NCBI GenBank assembly: GCA_947475855.1
Contig: CANJPN010000029.1
Span: 1-21,201 of the forward strand
DNA from: Bradyrhizobiaceae bacterium
GTDB taxonomy: Bacteria > Pseudomonadota > Alphaproteobacteria > Rhizobiales > Hyphomicrobiaceae
Reading direction: 5' to 3'
Length of the DNA: 21,201 bases
Shown here: positions 1 through 6,539 of the stretch, piece by piece
How the letters are laid out: every line of letters starts with the position of its first letter
Numbering within the stretch: position 1 is the stretch's first letter
Program-made: the position numbers and the translations under genes
The notes under the pieces: generated by a model
The model's input: only the letters and a program-made list of their open reading frames with translations
The model's database searches: none
Told to the model about the DNA's origin: nothing

Positions 1-1
1 G

Positions 2-427
2 CCCAACTATTTTGATGCTCTAAAAACTGACGAAGCAGGTGCAAAATGCCGAATTGTGGCACTCGACCGCGAAGTGATGTGGAAGATTGAGATATGCCCT
101 GGCAGCAAAGGCGGAGAATTCGAAGTTCTTGCCTATTCATCAGCGCGAGAGGCAATGATGCTGTTCTCGGCATCGCGTATTCGCTTAACTCAGGTGGTGA
201 GCGGCCGCTGCATCTTTTTTGTAGGGAAACACAGTGCGATATGGTTATGCGCAGATATTCACAAACCGATGCTATTAAGTGTTGATTTCGCAGATGGAAC
301 TGGATTCGGATCTTCATATCTCATCGGATCGTTTCTGCTCGAAGGGCCCAGCATCAAGGAATTGACCTTGCCGGAGTTGTTGAACATGGCGGGCTCGGGA
401 TTTGAGCAATTTTTCGGTGTAAAATGA
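2..427 (+). CDS. Unrecognised protein, 5' end beyond the window
   Basis: I do not recognise this protein. The reading frame is open from base 2 and only the C-terminal ~141 residues are visible. A GTG at 56 could serve as an internal start, but nothing favours it over a start left of the window. The visible part is a mixed hydrophobic/polar sequence with scattered Cys residues, no CxxC motif, no clear membrane helix and no signal peptide. Its TGA overlaps the ATG of the next gene (ATGA at 424-427), so the two are probably translated together. Hand counts give about 49% GC over 61-360, against about 63% just inside the next gene. In sHdr operons as I know them, the flavoprotein sHdrA precedes the Hyp gene, and this is not sHdrA: the visible tail shows neither Fe-S nor FAD motifs. 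It may be foreign DNA next to a truncated or rearranged sHdr operon. Confidence 0.55.
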   Translation, partial: PNYFDALKTDEAGAKCRIVALDREVMWKIEICPGSKGGEFEVLAYSSAREAMMLFSASRIRLTQVVSGRCIFFVGKHSAIWLCADIHKPMLLSVDFADGTGFGSSYLIGSFLLEGPSIKELTLPELLNMAGSGFEQFFGVK

Positions 428-443
428 GCAAGGGTCTGACACC
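416..443. repeat. Degenerate copy of the 27-nt palindromic repeat at a gene junction
   Basis: The right half, GGGTCTGACACC at 432-443, is identical over 12 bases to the right half of the repeat at 3095-3121. The matching outer arm GGTGT is at 416-420, so the ends GGTGT...ACACC can pair, but the inner left arm is not conserved. The stop of the upstream gene and the start codon of the downstream gene both lie inside the element, and it encodes the Gly-Leu-Thr-Pro near the downstream N-terminus. It could be a decayed element or a chance resemblance. Confidence 0.4.
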
Positions 444-1335
444 ACAACGCCCCGTGCTCCATCTCTCGGGCACGAAGCTGAGCATCGCGCTGGAGCGTCT
501 GATAAACGCGTCGGAGCCGCTCGGCGGAATCGAACGCTTCGCGGAAGCCGTTCGCCTCAAGAGCACAGTGTTTCAGGATCGCCTCGCCGACGGCAAGGCC
601 GCAACACTTAGCCGCGCCTCCTTCGACGAGATCGTGCCGCTGATGTCGACCGTGCGTCGACGGATACAGCCGTTGCTGCAAGAAACGCCGTGGCCCGAAA
701 TCAGCGCCGCGATTGAAGCTCTGCTCTTCCGCGCCCACGACACAACCGTCGCGAACAGTCGCATCTCGACTTTCGAAAGCGACTTGCGCCTGAAAATAAA
801 GGGTGCAGAGCCCCAACTCCCTGTCGGAGAGCACGAGAGCGATCGGCAAGCGCACCGCACGAGTGAGCGTTTTCTTCGCGACCTTGCTGCAGAACTCCTC
901 CACAACACGCTGCCCGAGCATTATCCGCTGATGCACCGGTGGATCTGGGACACGAAAGCCAATTCAGGCGTAGTCCGCCAGATCTGGCACGACCCCAATG
1001 GAGGTGGCGACGATGTTGATCACATCGTGATCGATCTCTCGGACACTTACGAGACGCATCTGGTTCTCCGCGAGGAGTTGTCTCAGTTCCTCTCCGACAA
1101 CGGCGTTTTTCGGGACATGCTTTGGCATGTCGACCTCCTTTGCGCGCAAATTTACGGCGACTACATCAGCGCGCAAGGCGGCGCCTATCTCAAGGCCGAC
1201 TTCGTCTCGGAGGGCGATCCGCTCGAACACACGCGGCGCATCCTCGGCCTCGACCGCGTTGCAGGTAAACGTCTTCGAGCCAAGCATTTCATCGACGGCG
1301 AAGCAGAAGCGCCGCCTCTCAAACTGATCTCGTAG
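424..1335 (+). CDS. Conserved hypothetical in the sHdr 'Hyp/H' position
   Basis: This is a 303-aa soluble protein with no signal peptide or membrane segment. It lies directly upstream of the HdrC-like and HdrB-like genes, which is where sHdr operons (order C1-B1-A-hyp-C2-B2) carry a conserved gene of unknown biochemical role. The N-terminal half is helical and Arg/Leu-rich, including a Thr-Val-Arg-Arg-Arg stretch near residue 77. A charged linker follows, and the C-terminal half has an acidic Asp-rich segment (about residues 190-205) and a conserved-looking HVDLLCAQIYGDY block near residue 235 with the only Cys. The start at 424 overlaps the upstream stop and lies in a repeat-like sequence, so the true N-terminus may have been altered. 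I infer that it is an accessory or structural partner of the sHdr complex, from position rather than from any motif. Confidence 0.6.
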   Translation: MSKGLTPQRPVLHLSGTKLSIALERLINASEPLGGIERFAEAVRLKSTVFQDRLADGKAATLSRASFDEIVPLMSTVRRRIQPLLQETPWPEISAAIEALLFRAHDTTVANSRISTFESDLRLKIKGAEPQLPVGEHESDRQAHRTSERFLRDLAAELLHNTLPEHYPLMHRWIWDTKANSGVVRQIWHDPNGGGDDVDHIVIDLSDTYETHLVLREELSQFLSDNGVFRDMLWHVDLLCAQIYGDYISAQGGAYLKADFVSEGDPLEHTRRILGLDRVAGKRLRAKHFIDGEAEAPPLKLIS

Positions 1336-1350
1336 GGAACCGCGGCACAC

Positions 1351-2136
1351 ATGCCAATTCACGAGAAATCGCTGATCAGGCCGGAGAACCTCCGGACCCA
1401 CGAGAACCTTACGATCGATGGCGTCGACGTGTCGGGCCACTGGTCGACATTCATCGAGAGTCGCGTCGTCACCGACTACAACGAAGCGATGGAAGACGAG
1501 ATCGCGGCATTGCCGGGCGGCGAGCACATCCATCGCTGCTGGCAGTGTGGCTCATGCACCAATTCGTGCACAGTCAACGCGATCGAGCCTCGCTTCAATC
1601 CCCGCTACTGGATCTACCTGATCCGCACGGGCATGGAATCGGAACTCCTCCGCGACAAGGATCTGATCTGGCAGTGCGTGTCGTGCAACAAGTGCACCTA
1701 TGCCTGTCCCCGCGACGTGTTCCCGGAAGGCGTGATGAAGGCCACCGCCCACTGGCTCGAACTCAAGGGCCATACGCCGGAAAGTCCGTCGACGACGTTC
1801 GACAAGATCTTCACCGATGAGATCGTACAGCATGGCCGCATCGAGGACACCAAGGTCCTCATGAAGTTCCTGCAGAAGACGAAGCAGCCGCTTTTGCAGG
1901 ATTGGCTGAAACAGATCGCCTGGAACATCGGCATGCGGCTCCCCGTAAAGTGGGGCATCAAGAGCGCCTGGAGCTTCGTTTTCCATCCTAAGGCGCGCCG
2001 CTGGAGCAAGGCGCGCACCGCCATCCAGGACTACATCATCGAAAAGGAAACCGAGCACAAGCAGGCGCTCGGTCTCCACAAGCCGAAGGCTGCAAACGGC
2101 AACGCAACGCAGCGCAAGCTGCACGCCGCGGAATAA
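1351..2136 (+). CDS. shdrC2: sHdrC-type iron-sulfur subunit of the sHdr complex
   Basis: This 261-aa HdrC-like subunit carries two [4Fe-4S] clusters. The ligands are visible as C63-x2-C66-x2-C69-x3-C73 and C109-x2-C112-x2-C115-x3-C119-Pro, the layout of HdrC and other dicluster ferredoxin subunits. The region after residue 120 is helical, with a basic C-terminus. HdrC relays electrons between the CCG-domain subunit and the flavin subunit. In sulfur oxidisers the sHdr complex acts in the cytoplasm on protein-bound sulfane sulfur and produces sulfite. The gene starts 15 bases after the preceding stop, and hdrB follows 14 bases after its own stop, so they form one transcription unit. Assignment as C2 rather than C1 rests on the Hyp-like gene upstream and the lbpA gene downstream. 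A different paralogue number is possible, but the HdrC family call is firm. Confidence 0.85.
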   Translation: MPIHEKSLIRPENLRTHENLTIDGVDVSGHWSTFIESRVVTDYNEAMEDEIAALPGGEHIHRCWQCGSCTNSCTVNAIEPRFNPRYWIYLIRTGMESELLRDKDLIWQCVSCNKCTYACPRDVFPEGVMKATAHWLELKGHTPESPSTTFDKIFTDEIVQHGRIEDTKVLMKFLQKTKQPLLQDWLKQIAWNIGMRLPVKWGIKSAWSFVFHPKARRWSKARTAIQDYIIEKETEHKQALGLHKPKAANGNATQRKLHAAE

Positions 2137-2150
2137 GGGCAACCCATCCA

Positions 2151-3095
2151 ATGGTCGACATCACCGACAGAGCCCGCAAGCTGCGCGAGGTAGCGTACTA
2201 TCCGGGATGCGCGCTCGAAGGCTCCGGCAACGGCTACGACGTATCGACGCGTGCGATCGCGTATGAACTCGGCCTGAAACTCCAAGACGTGAAGGATTGG
2301 AACTGCTGTGGCGCAATGGAGGTCAAGAACATCGACCCCAAGATCCAGACCTATCTTTCGAGCCGCGTGCTGAGCCAGGCCGTCAACGCAACCAAGAACA
2401 ACGTCGTCATGGCCCCCTGCAACGGCTGCTATCACAATCTCAAGAAGGCCGAATACGACCTCGCCCACGATGCAGCTTCACGCGAGGTTGTCTCGACACT
2501 ATCGAGCAAAGCCGGGCACAAGACCTACGAAGCGGGCCAGGCCGAAACCATACACGCACTCGATTGGATCAAAGACACGATCGGTGAAGAAGGCCTCCGC
2601 AAGCGCACCAAGGGCCGCCTCGCCGGCATGAAGATCGCCAACTACTACGGCTGTATGTACGTCCGCCCGCGCCACATCTTTCCCGAGAAGGACAAGGGTC
2701 CAGGCAGCGAGTCGACATCCAAGCCGCATTTCATGGACGACTTGCTGGCGGCATCAGGGGCAGAGAACGTCGAGTTCCCGCTGAAAACCGCCTGCTGCGG
2801 TGGTGCTCACACATTGTCCGACAGCGACACATCGACGAAGTTGGTGCTCAATATCCTGCAGGCCGCCGAAGCCTCCGGCGCGGAAGTTATCGCTACTGAA
2901 TGCCCGACCTGCCACTCCGGCCTCGAGATGCATCAGATTCGCGCGGAAAAGCGCTTCGGCAAGAAGACGACCGTTAAGATCCTCTACTTCACACAGCTTC
3001 TCGGCCTCGCTCTCGGCATCAAGCCTCGCAAGCTCGGCATCCAGCAGAACATCTCCAACTCCCTCGAGTTCATCCACGAGAAGGGGCTGACGTAG
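2151..3095 (+). CDS. shdrB2: sHdrB-type CCG-domain subunit of the sHdr complex
   Basis: This 314-aa HdrB-like protein has two CCG domains. The first motif is C20-x31-C52C53-x36-C90-x2-C93 and the second is C168-x46-C215C216-x34-C251-x2-C254. In HdrB of methanogens such motifs bind the noncubane [4Fe-4S] clusters that cleave heterodisulfides. In the sHdr system they are thought to handle sulfur bound to lipoyl-LbpA or TusA. Both motifs are complete, so catalytic capacity is expected. It sits 14 bases after hdrC, and its stop codon (TAG, 3093-3095) touches the first base of a palindromic repeat. The B2 numbering is inferred from gene order. Glycolate-oxidase GlpC/GlcF-type CCG proteins are the main alternative, but the separate HdrC upstream and the downstream lbpA argue for sHdr. 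Confidence 0.87.
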   Translation: MVDITDRARKLREVAYYPGCALEGSGNGYDVSTRAIAYELGLKLQDVKDWNCCGAMEVKNIDPKIQTYLSSRVLSQAVNATKNNVVMAPCNGCYHNLKKAEYDLAHDAASREVVSTLSSKAGHKTYEAGQAETIHALDWIKDTIGEEGLRKRTKGRLAGMKIANYYGCMYVRPRHIFPEKDKGPGSESTSKPHFMDDLLAASGAENVEFPLKTACCGGAHTLSDSDTSTKLVLNILQAAEASGAEVIATECPTCHSGLEMHQIRAEKRFGKKTTVKILYFTQLLGLALGIKPRKLGIQQNISNSLEFIHEKGLT

Positions 3096-3121
3096 GTGCC
3101 GGCCCGTCCGGGTCTGACACC
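3095..3121. repeat. 27-nt palindromic repeat, copy 1
   Basis: The left arm GGTGCCGGCCC (3095-3105) can pair with the right arm GGGTCTGACACC (3110-3121), with two mismatches and a GT wobble, around a ~5-nt loop. It begins on the last base of the hdrB stop codon. There is no T-run afterwards, so it is not a classical intrinsic terminator. It has the same length and design as the copies at 3837-3863 and 4767-4793. Confidence 0.7.
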
Positions 3122-3163
3122 AGTCCCCAGCCGTGCTAAACACGCGGTCTGGACCGGAGCTTG

Positions 3164-3769
3164 ATGATGACCGCACGAGCCGCAGCCACACCTGAGCAGC
3201 AGATGACCCTCGAGGAGTTCCTCGCCTGGGACGGTGGCGGTCATGTCGGCAGGCTCGAACTGGTCGAAGGTGCCGTGCATGCGATGGCGCCCGCAAGCGC
3301 CACGCACGCGATGATTCAAGGCAACATCGTTACGGCCTTCAACAACCACCTCCGCGCCGGCAAGAGCCCGTGCCGCGCCGGCACCGAAGCGCCCATCGTC
3401 CCGCCGATGGACAAGCGCATGAATGCCCGCGCGCCTGACGTATCGGTGACGTGCTCGCCCCCAGCCGACAACGGCACCTTCGTCGACCCCGTGCTGATCG
3501 TCGAGGTGATGTCACCCAGCAACGAAAACGACACTTGGTCGAGTATTCATGCGCTCGCGGGCCTCCAGTCGCTCAAGGAAATACTAGTCGTGCAATCGAC
3601 TCGCGTCGAAGTTCACGTCTACCGGCGCGGCGCGGATGGCGCTTGGCTGAACGACCCCGTCGAGACAGCCGCAACAACGTCCAGCAGCGTCAGCTTGCAG
3701 TCGATCGGCCTCGCGCTCCCCGTCGACGAAATCTACCACGGCACCCAATTCGATTCCGGCGAGATATGA
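3164..3769 (+). CDS. Uma2-family (PD-(D/E)XK fold) nuclease-like protein
   Basis: This ~201-aa protein belongs to the Uma2 (formerly DUF820) family of predicted PD-(D/E)XK nucleases. Diagnostic blocks are Arg-Leu-Glu-Leu-Val-Glu-Gly near residues 30-36, Ala-Pro-Asp-Val-Ser-Val with the candidate metal-binding Asp at 92, and LIVEVMSPSN with Glu114. The usual charged Arg-Gly-x-Lys stretch after SPS is replaced by a Thr-Trp-Ser-Ser form, so catalytic competence is uncertain. TTG 3161, ATG 3164 and ATG 3167 are all possible starts; a GGAG at 3156-3159 best fits 3167, or 3164 with short spacing. It ends in an ATGA overlap with the next gene. The function of Uma2 proteins is poorly known. It is an unexpected passenger between hdrB and lbpA and probably has no role in sulfur chemistry. 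Confidence 0.85.
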   Translation: MMTARAAATPEQQMTLEEFLAWDGGGHVGRLELVEGAVHAMAPASATHAMIQGNIVTAFNNHLRAGKSPCRAGTEAPIVPPMDKRMNARAPDVSVTCSPPADNGTFVDPVLIVEVMSPSNENDTWSSIHALAGLQSLKEILVVQSTRVEVHVYRRGADGAWLNDPVETAATTSSSVSLQSIGLALPVDEIYHGTQFDSGEI

Positions 3770-4251
3770 AACGAGCAATGATCACCTTCGCCGAGATAGA
3801 AACCCGCATCGACGAAATCGCGGAATTGGCGTCCCCGGGGTCAGACCCTGCGGGTCAGACCCCACTCGCGCAGGAACTGCTCGCGCTCGGTGAAACCGTG
3901 CTCGAAAACTGGATCGTCGCACGCGGCGAAACACCGACACGCGAAACCAAAGAGGGTTTCCGCCTTCTCGCGCTTCATCGCCAGGGCGCGAAGGGTGATC
4001 CGTCCTTCAACGCCTGCCGCGAAACCGCACGCGAGCTTGTCTATCACTACAATCTCGTCACGCTGGAGCCGCAACATCCGGATGCCGCCAAACGCGTCCG
4101 CCTCGCCGCCATGGTGGCAAAGCACCTCGCGCTGTTCGTCGGAGGCAAGCTGGAAGTCGCAGGCCTGGGCGACTTCTGCTGTGCTGCAAAACCAGTTCGA
4201 GAGAACGAAAGCGCGGGCGCTCAAACGCAGCTCGCCAGAATTCACAACTGA
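3766..4251 (+). CDS. Conserved hypothetical between hdrB and lbpA
   Basis: This is a 161-aa soluble, mostly helical protein that I cannot assign to a named family. The ATG at 3766 overlaps the TGA of the Uma2 gene; a second ATG at 3778 is possible. Recognisable blocks are Glu-Ile-Glu-Thr-Arg-Ile-Asp-Glu-Ile near residues 10-18, a central RETKEGFRLLALHRQGAKGD block, a following Cys-Arg-Glu-Thr-Ala-Arg-Glu, and a late Gly-Asp-Phe-Cys-Cys near residue 143. The Hyphomicrobium sHdr cluster, as I recall it, also has one small hypothetical gene between hdrB2 and lbpA, which suggests this is a native operon member. Residues 24-33 (PGSDPAGQTP) are encoded by a 27-nt palindromic repeat that has inserted without breaking the frame. 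Confidence 0.65.
   Translation: MKRAMITFAEIETRIDEIAELASPGSDPAGQTPLAQELLALGETVLENWIVARGETPTRETKEGFRLLALHRQGAKGDPSFNACRETARELVYHYNLVTLEPQHPDAAKRVRLAAMVAKHLALFVGGKLEVAGLGDFCCAAKPVRENESAGAQTQLARIHN
3837..3863. repeat. 27-nt palindromic repeat, copy 2, inside a coding region
   Basis: The element holds two perfect 11-nt palindromes, GGGTCAGACCC at 3838-3848 and again at 3852-3862, separated by TGC and flanked by G and C. It aligns base for base with the copies at 3095-3121 and 4767-4793 over 27 positions, with variation at the pairing positions. It lies in the N-terminal part of the 161-aa gene and adds nine codons in frame. Confidence 0.8.
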
Positions 4252-4320
4252 ATTCACGACTTCACGCGCAGACTACTTCAGGCTACCCTCTACGCCATCG
4301 CTACAATTCCGGAGCCGCTC

Positions 4321-4761
4321 ATGCCCGTCGTCAATAACTGCAACATCCCCGACGATCTCCTCTACGACGTGGACAACCACATCTGGTTCAAGGAGCAGGG
4401 CGACGGCACCGTGAAGCTCGGCATGACCACGGTCGCCACGGCGATGGCAGGTCAGCTCGTAGCCTTCACGCCGAAGAAGGCAGGCCGATCGGTGGATGCC
4501 GGCAAGAGCTGCGCCACGGTTGAAAGCGGCAAGTGGGTAGGCCCCGCAAAATCCGCTGCTGCCGGCGACGTCGTCGCGGTCAACACGGATCTCGTCGCCA
4601 ATCCGCAGCTTGCCAACACCGACCCTTACGAGAAGGGCTGGTTCATCATCTTGAAGCCGAACAACTGGGATCAGGTGAAGCCGACTCTGACGCTGGGCTC
4701 TGCCGTCACCCCGAAGTATGAAGCCAAGATGGCCGCCGACGGCTTCGCGGGCTGTCCCTGA
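4321..4761 (+). CDS. lbpA: LbpA, GcvH-like lipoate-binding protein of the sHdr system
   Basis: This 146-aa protein resembles glycine-cleavage H protein. The lipoylation site is the Lys71 in ATVESGKWVGP, and a typical Asn-Pro/Gly-Trp-Phe-Ile H-protein C-terminal region follows (residues 94-110). Two terminal cysteines are present, Cys7 near the N-terminus and Cys145 in the last residues. There are no glycine-cleavage genes around it. The neighbours are hdrC and hdrB, which is the hallmark of sHdr-associated LbpA. In that pathway the lipoyl arm is proposed to carry sulfur intermediates between TusA-type carriers and the sHdr complex. A GGAG 7 bases upstream of the ATG is a good ribosome site. 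No dedicated lipoate-assembly genes (lipS, sLpl) are visible in the window. Confidence 0.92.
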   Translation: MPVVNNCNIPDDLLYDVDNHIWFKEQGDGTVKLGMTTVATAMAGQLVAFTPKKAGRSVDAGKSCATVESGKWVGPAKSAAAGDVVAVNTDLVANPQLANTDPYEKGWFIILKPNNWDQVKPTLTLGSAVTPKYEAKMAADGFAGCP

Positions 4762-4766
4762 TTTGA

Positions 4767-4793
4767 GGTGCCAGACCCTCCGGATCTGGCACC
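4767..4793. repeat. 27-nt palindromic repeat, copy 3, between convergent genes
   Basis: The left arm GGTGCCAGACCC (4767-4778) pairs with the right arm GGATCTGGCACC (4782-4793), with a single C/A mismatch and a 3-nt loop. This is the best hairpin of the family. It lies between the stop of lbpA (4761) and the convergent end of the yeeE-type gene (4804). It could work as a transcript end for both genes, although neither side has a convincing T-run. Confidence 0.8.
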
Positions 4794-4803
4794 GTCCAAA
4801 CCC

Positions 4804-5895
4804 TCAAATCTCGGCCATCAGGATGGCTTCCATCCGCTTCATCCCATAGATGCCGCCGACAACGATCGCAGCGAACGTCAGGAACGAACCTAGCGCCAGC
4901 GTCGAAACCCCCGTGATCGCCTGGCCGACCGTGCAACCCAGCGCCAGCACGCCGCCGATGCCCATCAGCACGGCGCCATAAAGATTGCGTCGCGTATCAG
5001 CGACATCGGTGAAGGTCGAAAAACGAAATCGCCCCATCGCCAAAGCTGTCACAAATGCCCCGAAGATGGCGCCCAACACGGTAGTCACGCCGAAATTCGG
5101 CACGCGTACTGCCGTAAACCGCTGCAGCCACTCGATCGTATCGGCCGTCGGCCGCACATAGGTCAGCGAGATCGGCGAGGTCGGCCGATCCGCCATCTCA
5201 TCGAACGCTAATCCTGTCAGAGCCCATCCCGCCACAACGCAAAGACCGATGCCGATCCCCGACAGGATATGCACGCCAGAGCTGCGAAACGCCGGATCAC
5301 GAAAACAATAGACGAGACCAGCCAGCCCTATCATGCCCGCTATGATCAGGTTGCCCCTCGCGCCCCCGACGCCCAACAACGCTCCGAGCCCTTGCGAACT
5401 GATCTTCATGCTTTGCAGATTGATGCTCGTCGCCTGCTCGAGCGACGCACGGATCGGACCCAGAATGCCCCCGATCGCCATGTAAGCGACAAGTCCCATC
5501 ACGATCAGGGTGATCAGCGACCTCAAGTCGCCACCGCCGACACGCGCCAGATTCTTGCTCGCACATCCCCCGGCAAACACCATGCCGTAACCGAACATCA
5601 GGCCGCCCAGGATGTTCCCGACCCAGTTGAGCGTCGCCCCCAGATACATCGACTTTTGCAGGACGACCACGCCCCACACATCGAGCAACTGAGCGCCGAT
5701 CATTGCGGTCACTGCCGCAAGAATCCAGGCGCGAAAGCGTCGATAGTCCCCAAACGACATGATGTCGGAGATGGAACCCATCGTGCAGAAGTTGGTCCGG
5801 AACACGATCGCACCGAACACAACGCCGATCAGAAAGCCGCCGGCGGCCAGCCAGACGCCCGGATTGCCGGAAATGATTTCACGCAGCGCGGTCAC
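4804..5895 (-). CDS. YeeE/YedE family (TsuA-like) thiosulfate/sulfur transporter
   Basis: This is a ~363-aa inner-membrane protein with about nine or ten hydrophobic segments. The three family cysteines are in Asn-Phe-Cys-Thr-Met-Gly (C37), Ala-Gly-Gly-Cys-Ala-Ser (C111) and Leu-Gly-Cys-Thr-Val-Gly-Gln (C321). In characterised YeeE/TsuA these form the relay path for thiosulfate. I prefer the GTG at 5893-5895 because AGGGGGAG lies 8 bases upstream; the longer reading from ATG 5925 adds ten residues with no ribosome site. It converges on lbpA and is divergent from the pmpA/pmpB pair. A role in importing thiosulfate or sulfane sulfur for TusA and sHdr is inferred from the family and the neighbours. 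The true substrate is not visible from sequence. Confidence 0.88.
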   Translation of the reverse strand: MTALREIISGNPGVWLAAGGFLIGVVFGAIVFRTNFCTMGSISDIMSFGDYRRFRAWILAAVTAMIGAQLLDVWGVVVLQKSMYLGATLNWVGNILGGLMFGYGMVFAGGCASKNLARVGGGDLRSLITLIVMGLVAYMAIGGILGPIRASLEQATSINLQSMKISSQGLGALLGVGGARGNLIIAGMIGLAGLVYCFRDPAFRSSGVHILSGIGIGLCVVAGWALTGLAFDEMADRPTSPISLTYVRPTADTIEWLQRFTAVRVPNFGVTTVLGAIFGAFVTALAMGRFRFSTFTDVADTRRNLYGAVLMGIGGVLALGCTVGQAITGVSTLALGSFLTFAAIVVGGIYGMKRMEAILMAEI

Positions 5896-5970
5896 GTGAT
5901 CGTCTCCCCCTATCGTACATGCCATTTGAAACGCCTGAGTTCCGAGAATTCACGATCCGCTGGCAAATAT

Positions 5971-5992
5971 CAATACATTCGCATATCCATTG
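5971..5992. promoter_or_regulatory. Candidate operator between divergent sulfur-transport genes
   Basis: The 213-bp gap between the yeeE-type gene (-) and pmpA (+) is AT-richer than its surroundings. It contains a spaced palindrome, CAAT-N2-AT-N2-GC-N2-AT-N2-ATTG. Its ACATTC half resembles the ATTC half-site of SqrR/sHdrR-type ArsR repressors, but the opposite GAAT half is missing. Either or both divergent promoters could be controlled here. This is a weak prediction. Confidence 0.3.
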
Positions 5993-6108
5993 TTCCAGTT
6001 TCACACATGCGGCATTGCCGGACGCAGCCGCGCCCAGATGACTTTGGAAGCTCCTTCTCGCGAAAGCTCCACGCTTCGCATTGGTGCACGCACGCAGAGG
6101 ACGAACTC

Positions 6109-6537
6109 ATGCAGAACTTCATGCCGTGGCATGGTCTGACAGGTGGTATCCTGATCGGACTGGCAGCCGGCTTCTATCTTCTGTCCGTCGGCAGGATGGC
6201 AGGCATATCGGGCATCCTCGAAAGCGCCCTGAAACCGGCCTCGGCAAGCTTCATTCTCAACCTGTCGTTCCTCGTTGGACTGCCCCTCGGCGCACTTTTG
6301 ATCTGGCTCATATCTCCGCAACTGGTCCCACGAAATGCCTTCAGTGGAAGTACCGCCACGCTCATCGCGGCCGGATTGCTGGTTGGTTTTGGCTCACGCA
6401 TCGCCAACGGTTGCACATCCGGACACGGCGTCTGCGGCCTCCCGCGTTTCTCGGTTCGCTCGATTGCGGCCACGCTGACGTTCATGGCGACCGCAGCCGC
6501 CACCGTGTTCATCATGCGCCATCTCGTGGGAGCTTGA
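6109..6537 (+). CDS. Half-size YeeE/YedE membrane protein, PmpA type
   Basis: This 142-aa inner-membrane protein has about four hydrophobic segments. It carries the family signature GCTSGHGVCG at residues 101-110 (Cys102, Cys109), followed by Leu-Pro-Arg-Phe-Ser, typical of the first of two tandem half-size YeeE/YedE modules. AGAGGA at 6096-6101 is a good ribosome site 7 bases upstream of the ATG, and the long open frame upstream is not coding. The next gene starts 2 bases after its stop, so the two modules are translationally coupled and presumably form one heteromeric transporter. Proteins of this type are linked to sulfur import and often sit by sulfur-oxidation, persulfide-dioxygenase or sulfide-quinone-reductase genes. 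Substrate is inferred only. Confidence 0.85.
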   Translation: MQNFMPWHGLTGGILIGLAAGFYLLSVGRMAGISGILESALKPASASFILNLSFLVGLPLGALLIWLISPQLVPRNAFSGSTATLIAAGLLVGFGSRIANGCTSGHGVCGLPRFSVRSIAATLTFMATAAATVFIMRHLVGA

Positions 6538-6539
6538 AC

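Noticed and set aside
259..936. A 225-codon antisense frame across the left genes
   Set aside because: It crosses two coupled forward genes and shows no protein family features.
3451..3765. N-terminal extension of the 161-aa gene overlapping the Uma2 gene
   Set aside because: It is out of frame with Uma2 and strongly Arg-rich; the ATGA overlap at 3766 is the natural start.
4321..4761. Calling the lipoyl protein GcvH of glycine cleavage
   Set aside because: No gcvT or gcvP is nearby, and the sHdr neighbours fit LbpA.
3095..4793. Treating the palindromes as a CRISPR array
   Set aside because: The spacing is hundreds of bases and contains genes, with no regular spacers or cas genes.
5269..6108. 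Long N-terminal extension upstream of the PmpA-type protein
   Set aside because: It lies antisense to the YeeE-type gene and is Arg/His/Gln-rich; the ATG at 6109 has a good ribosome site and gives the normal family length.
6131..6141. GGTCTGACAGG inside the PmpA-type gene as another palindrome copy
   Set aside because: Only about nine bases match and there is no opposite arm.
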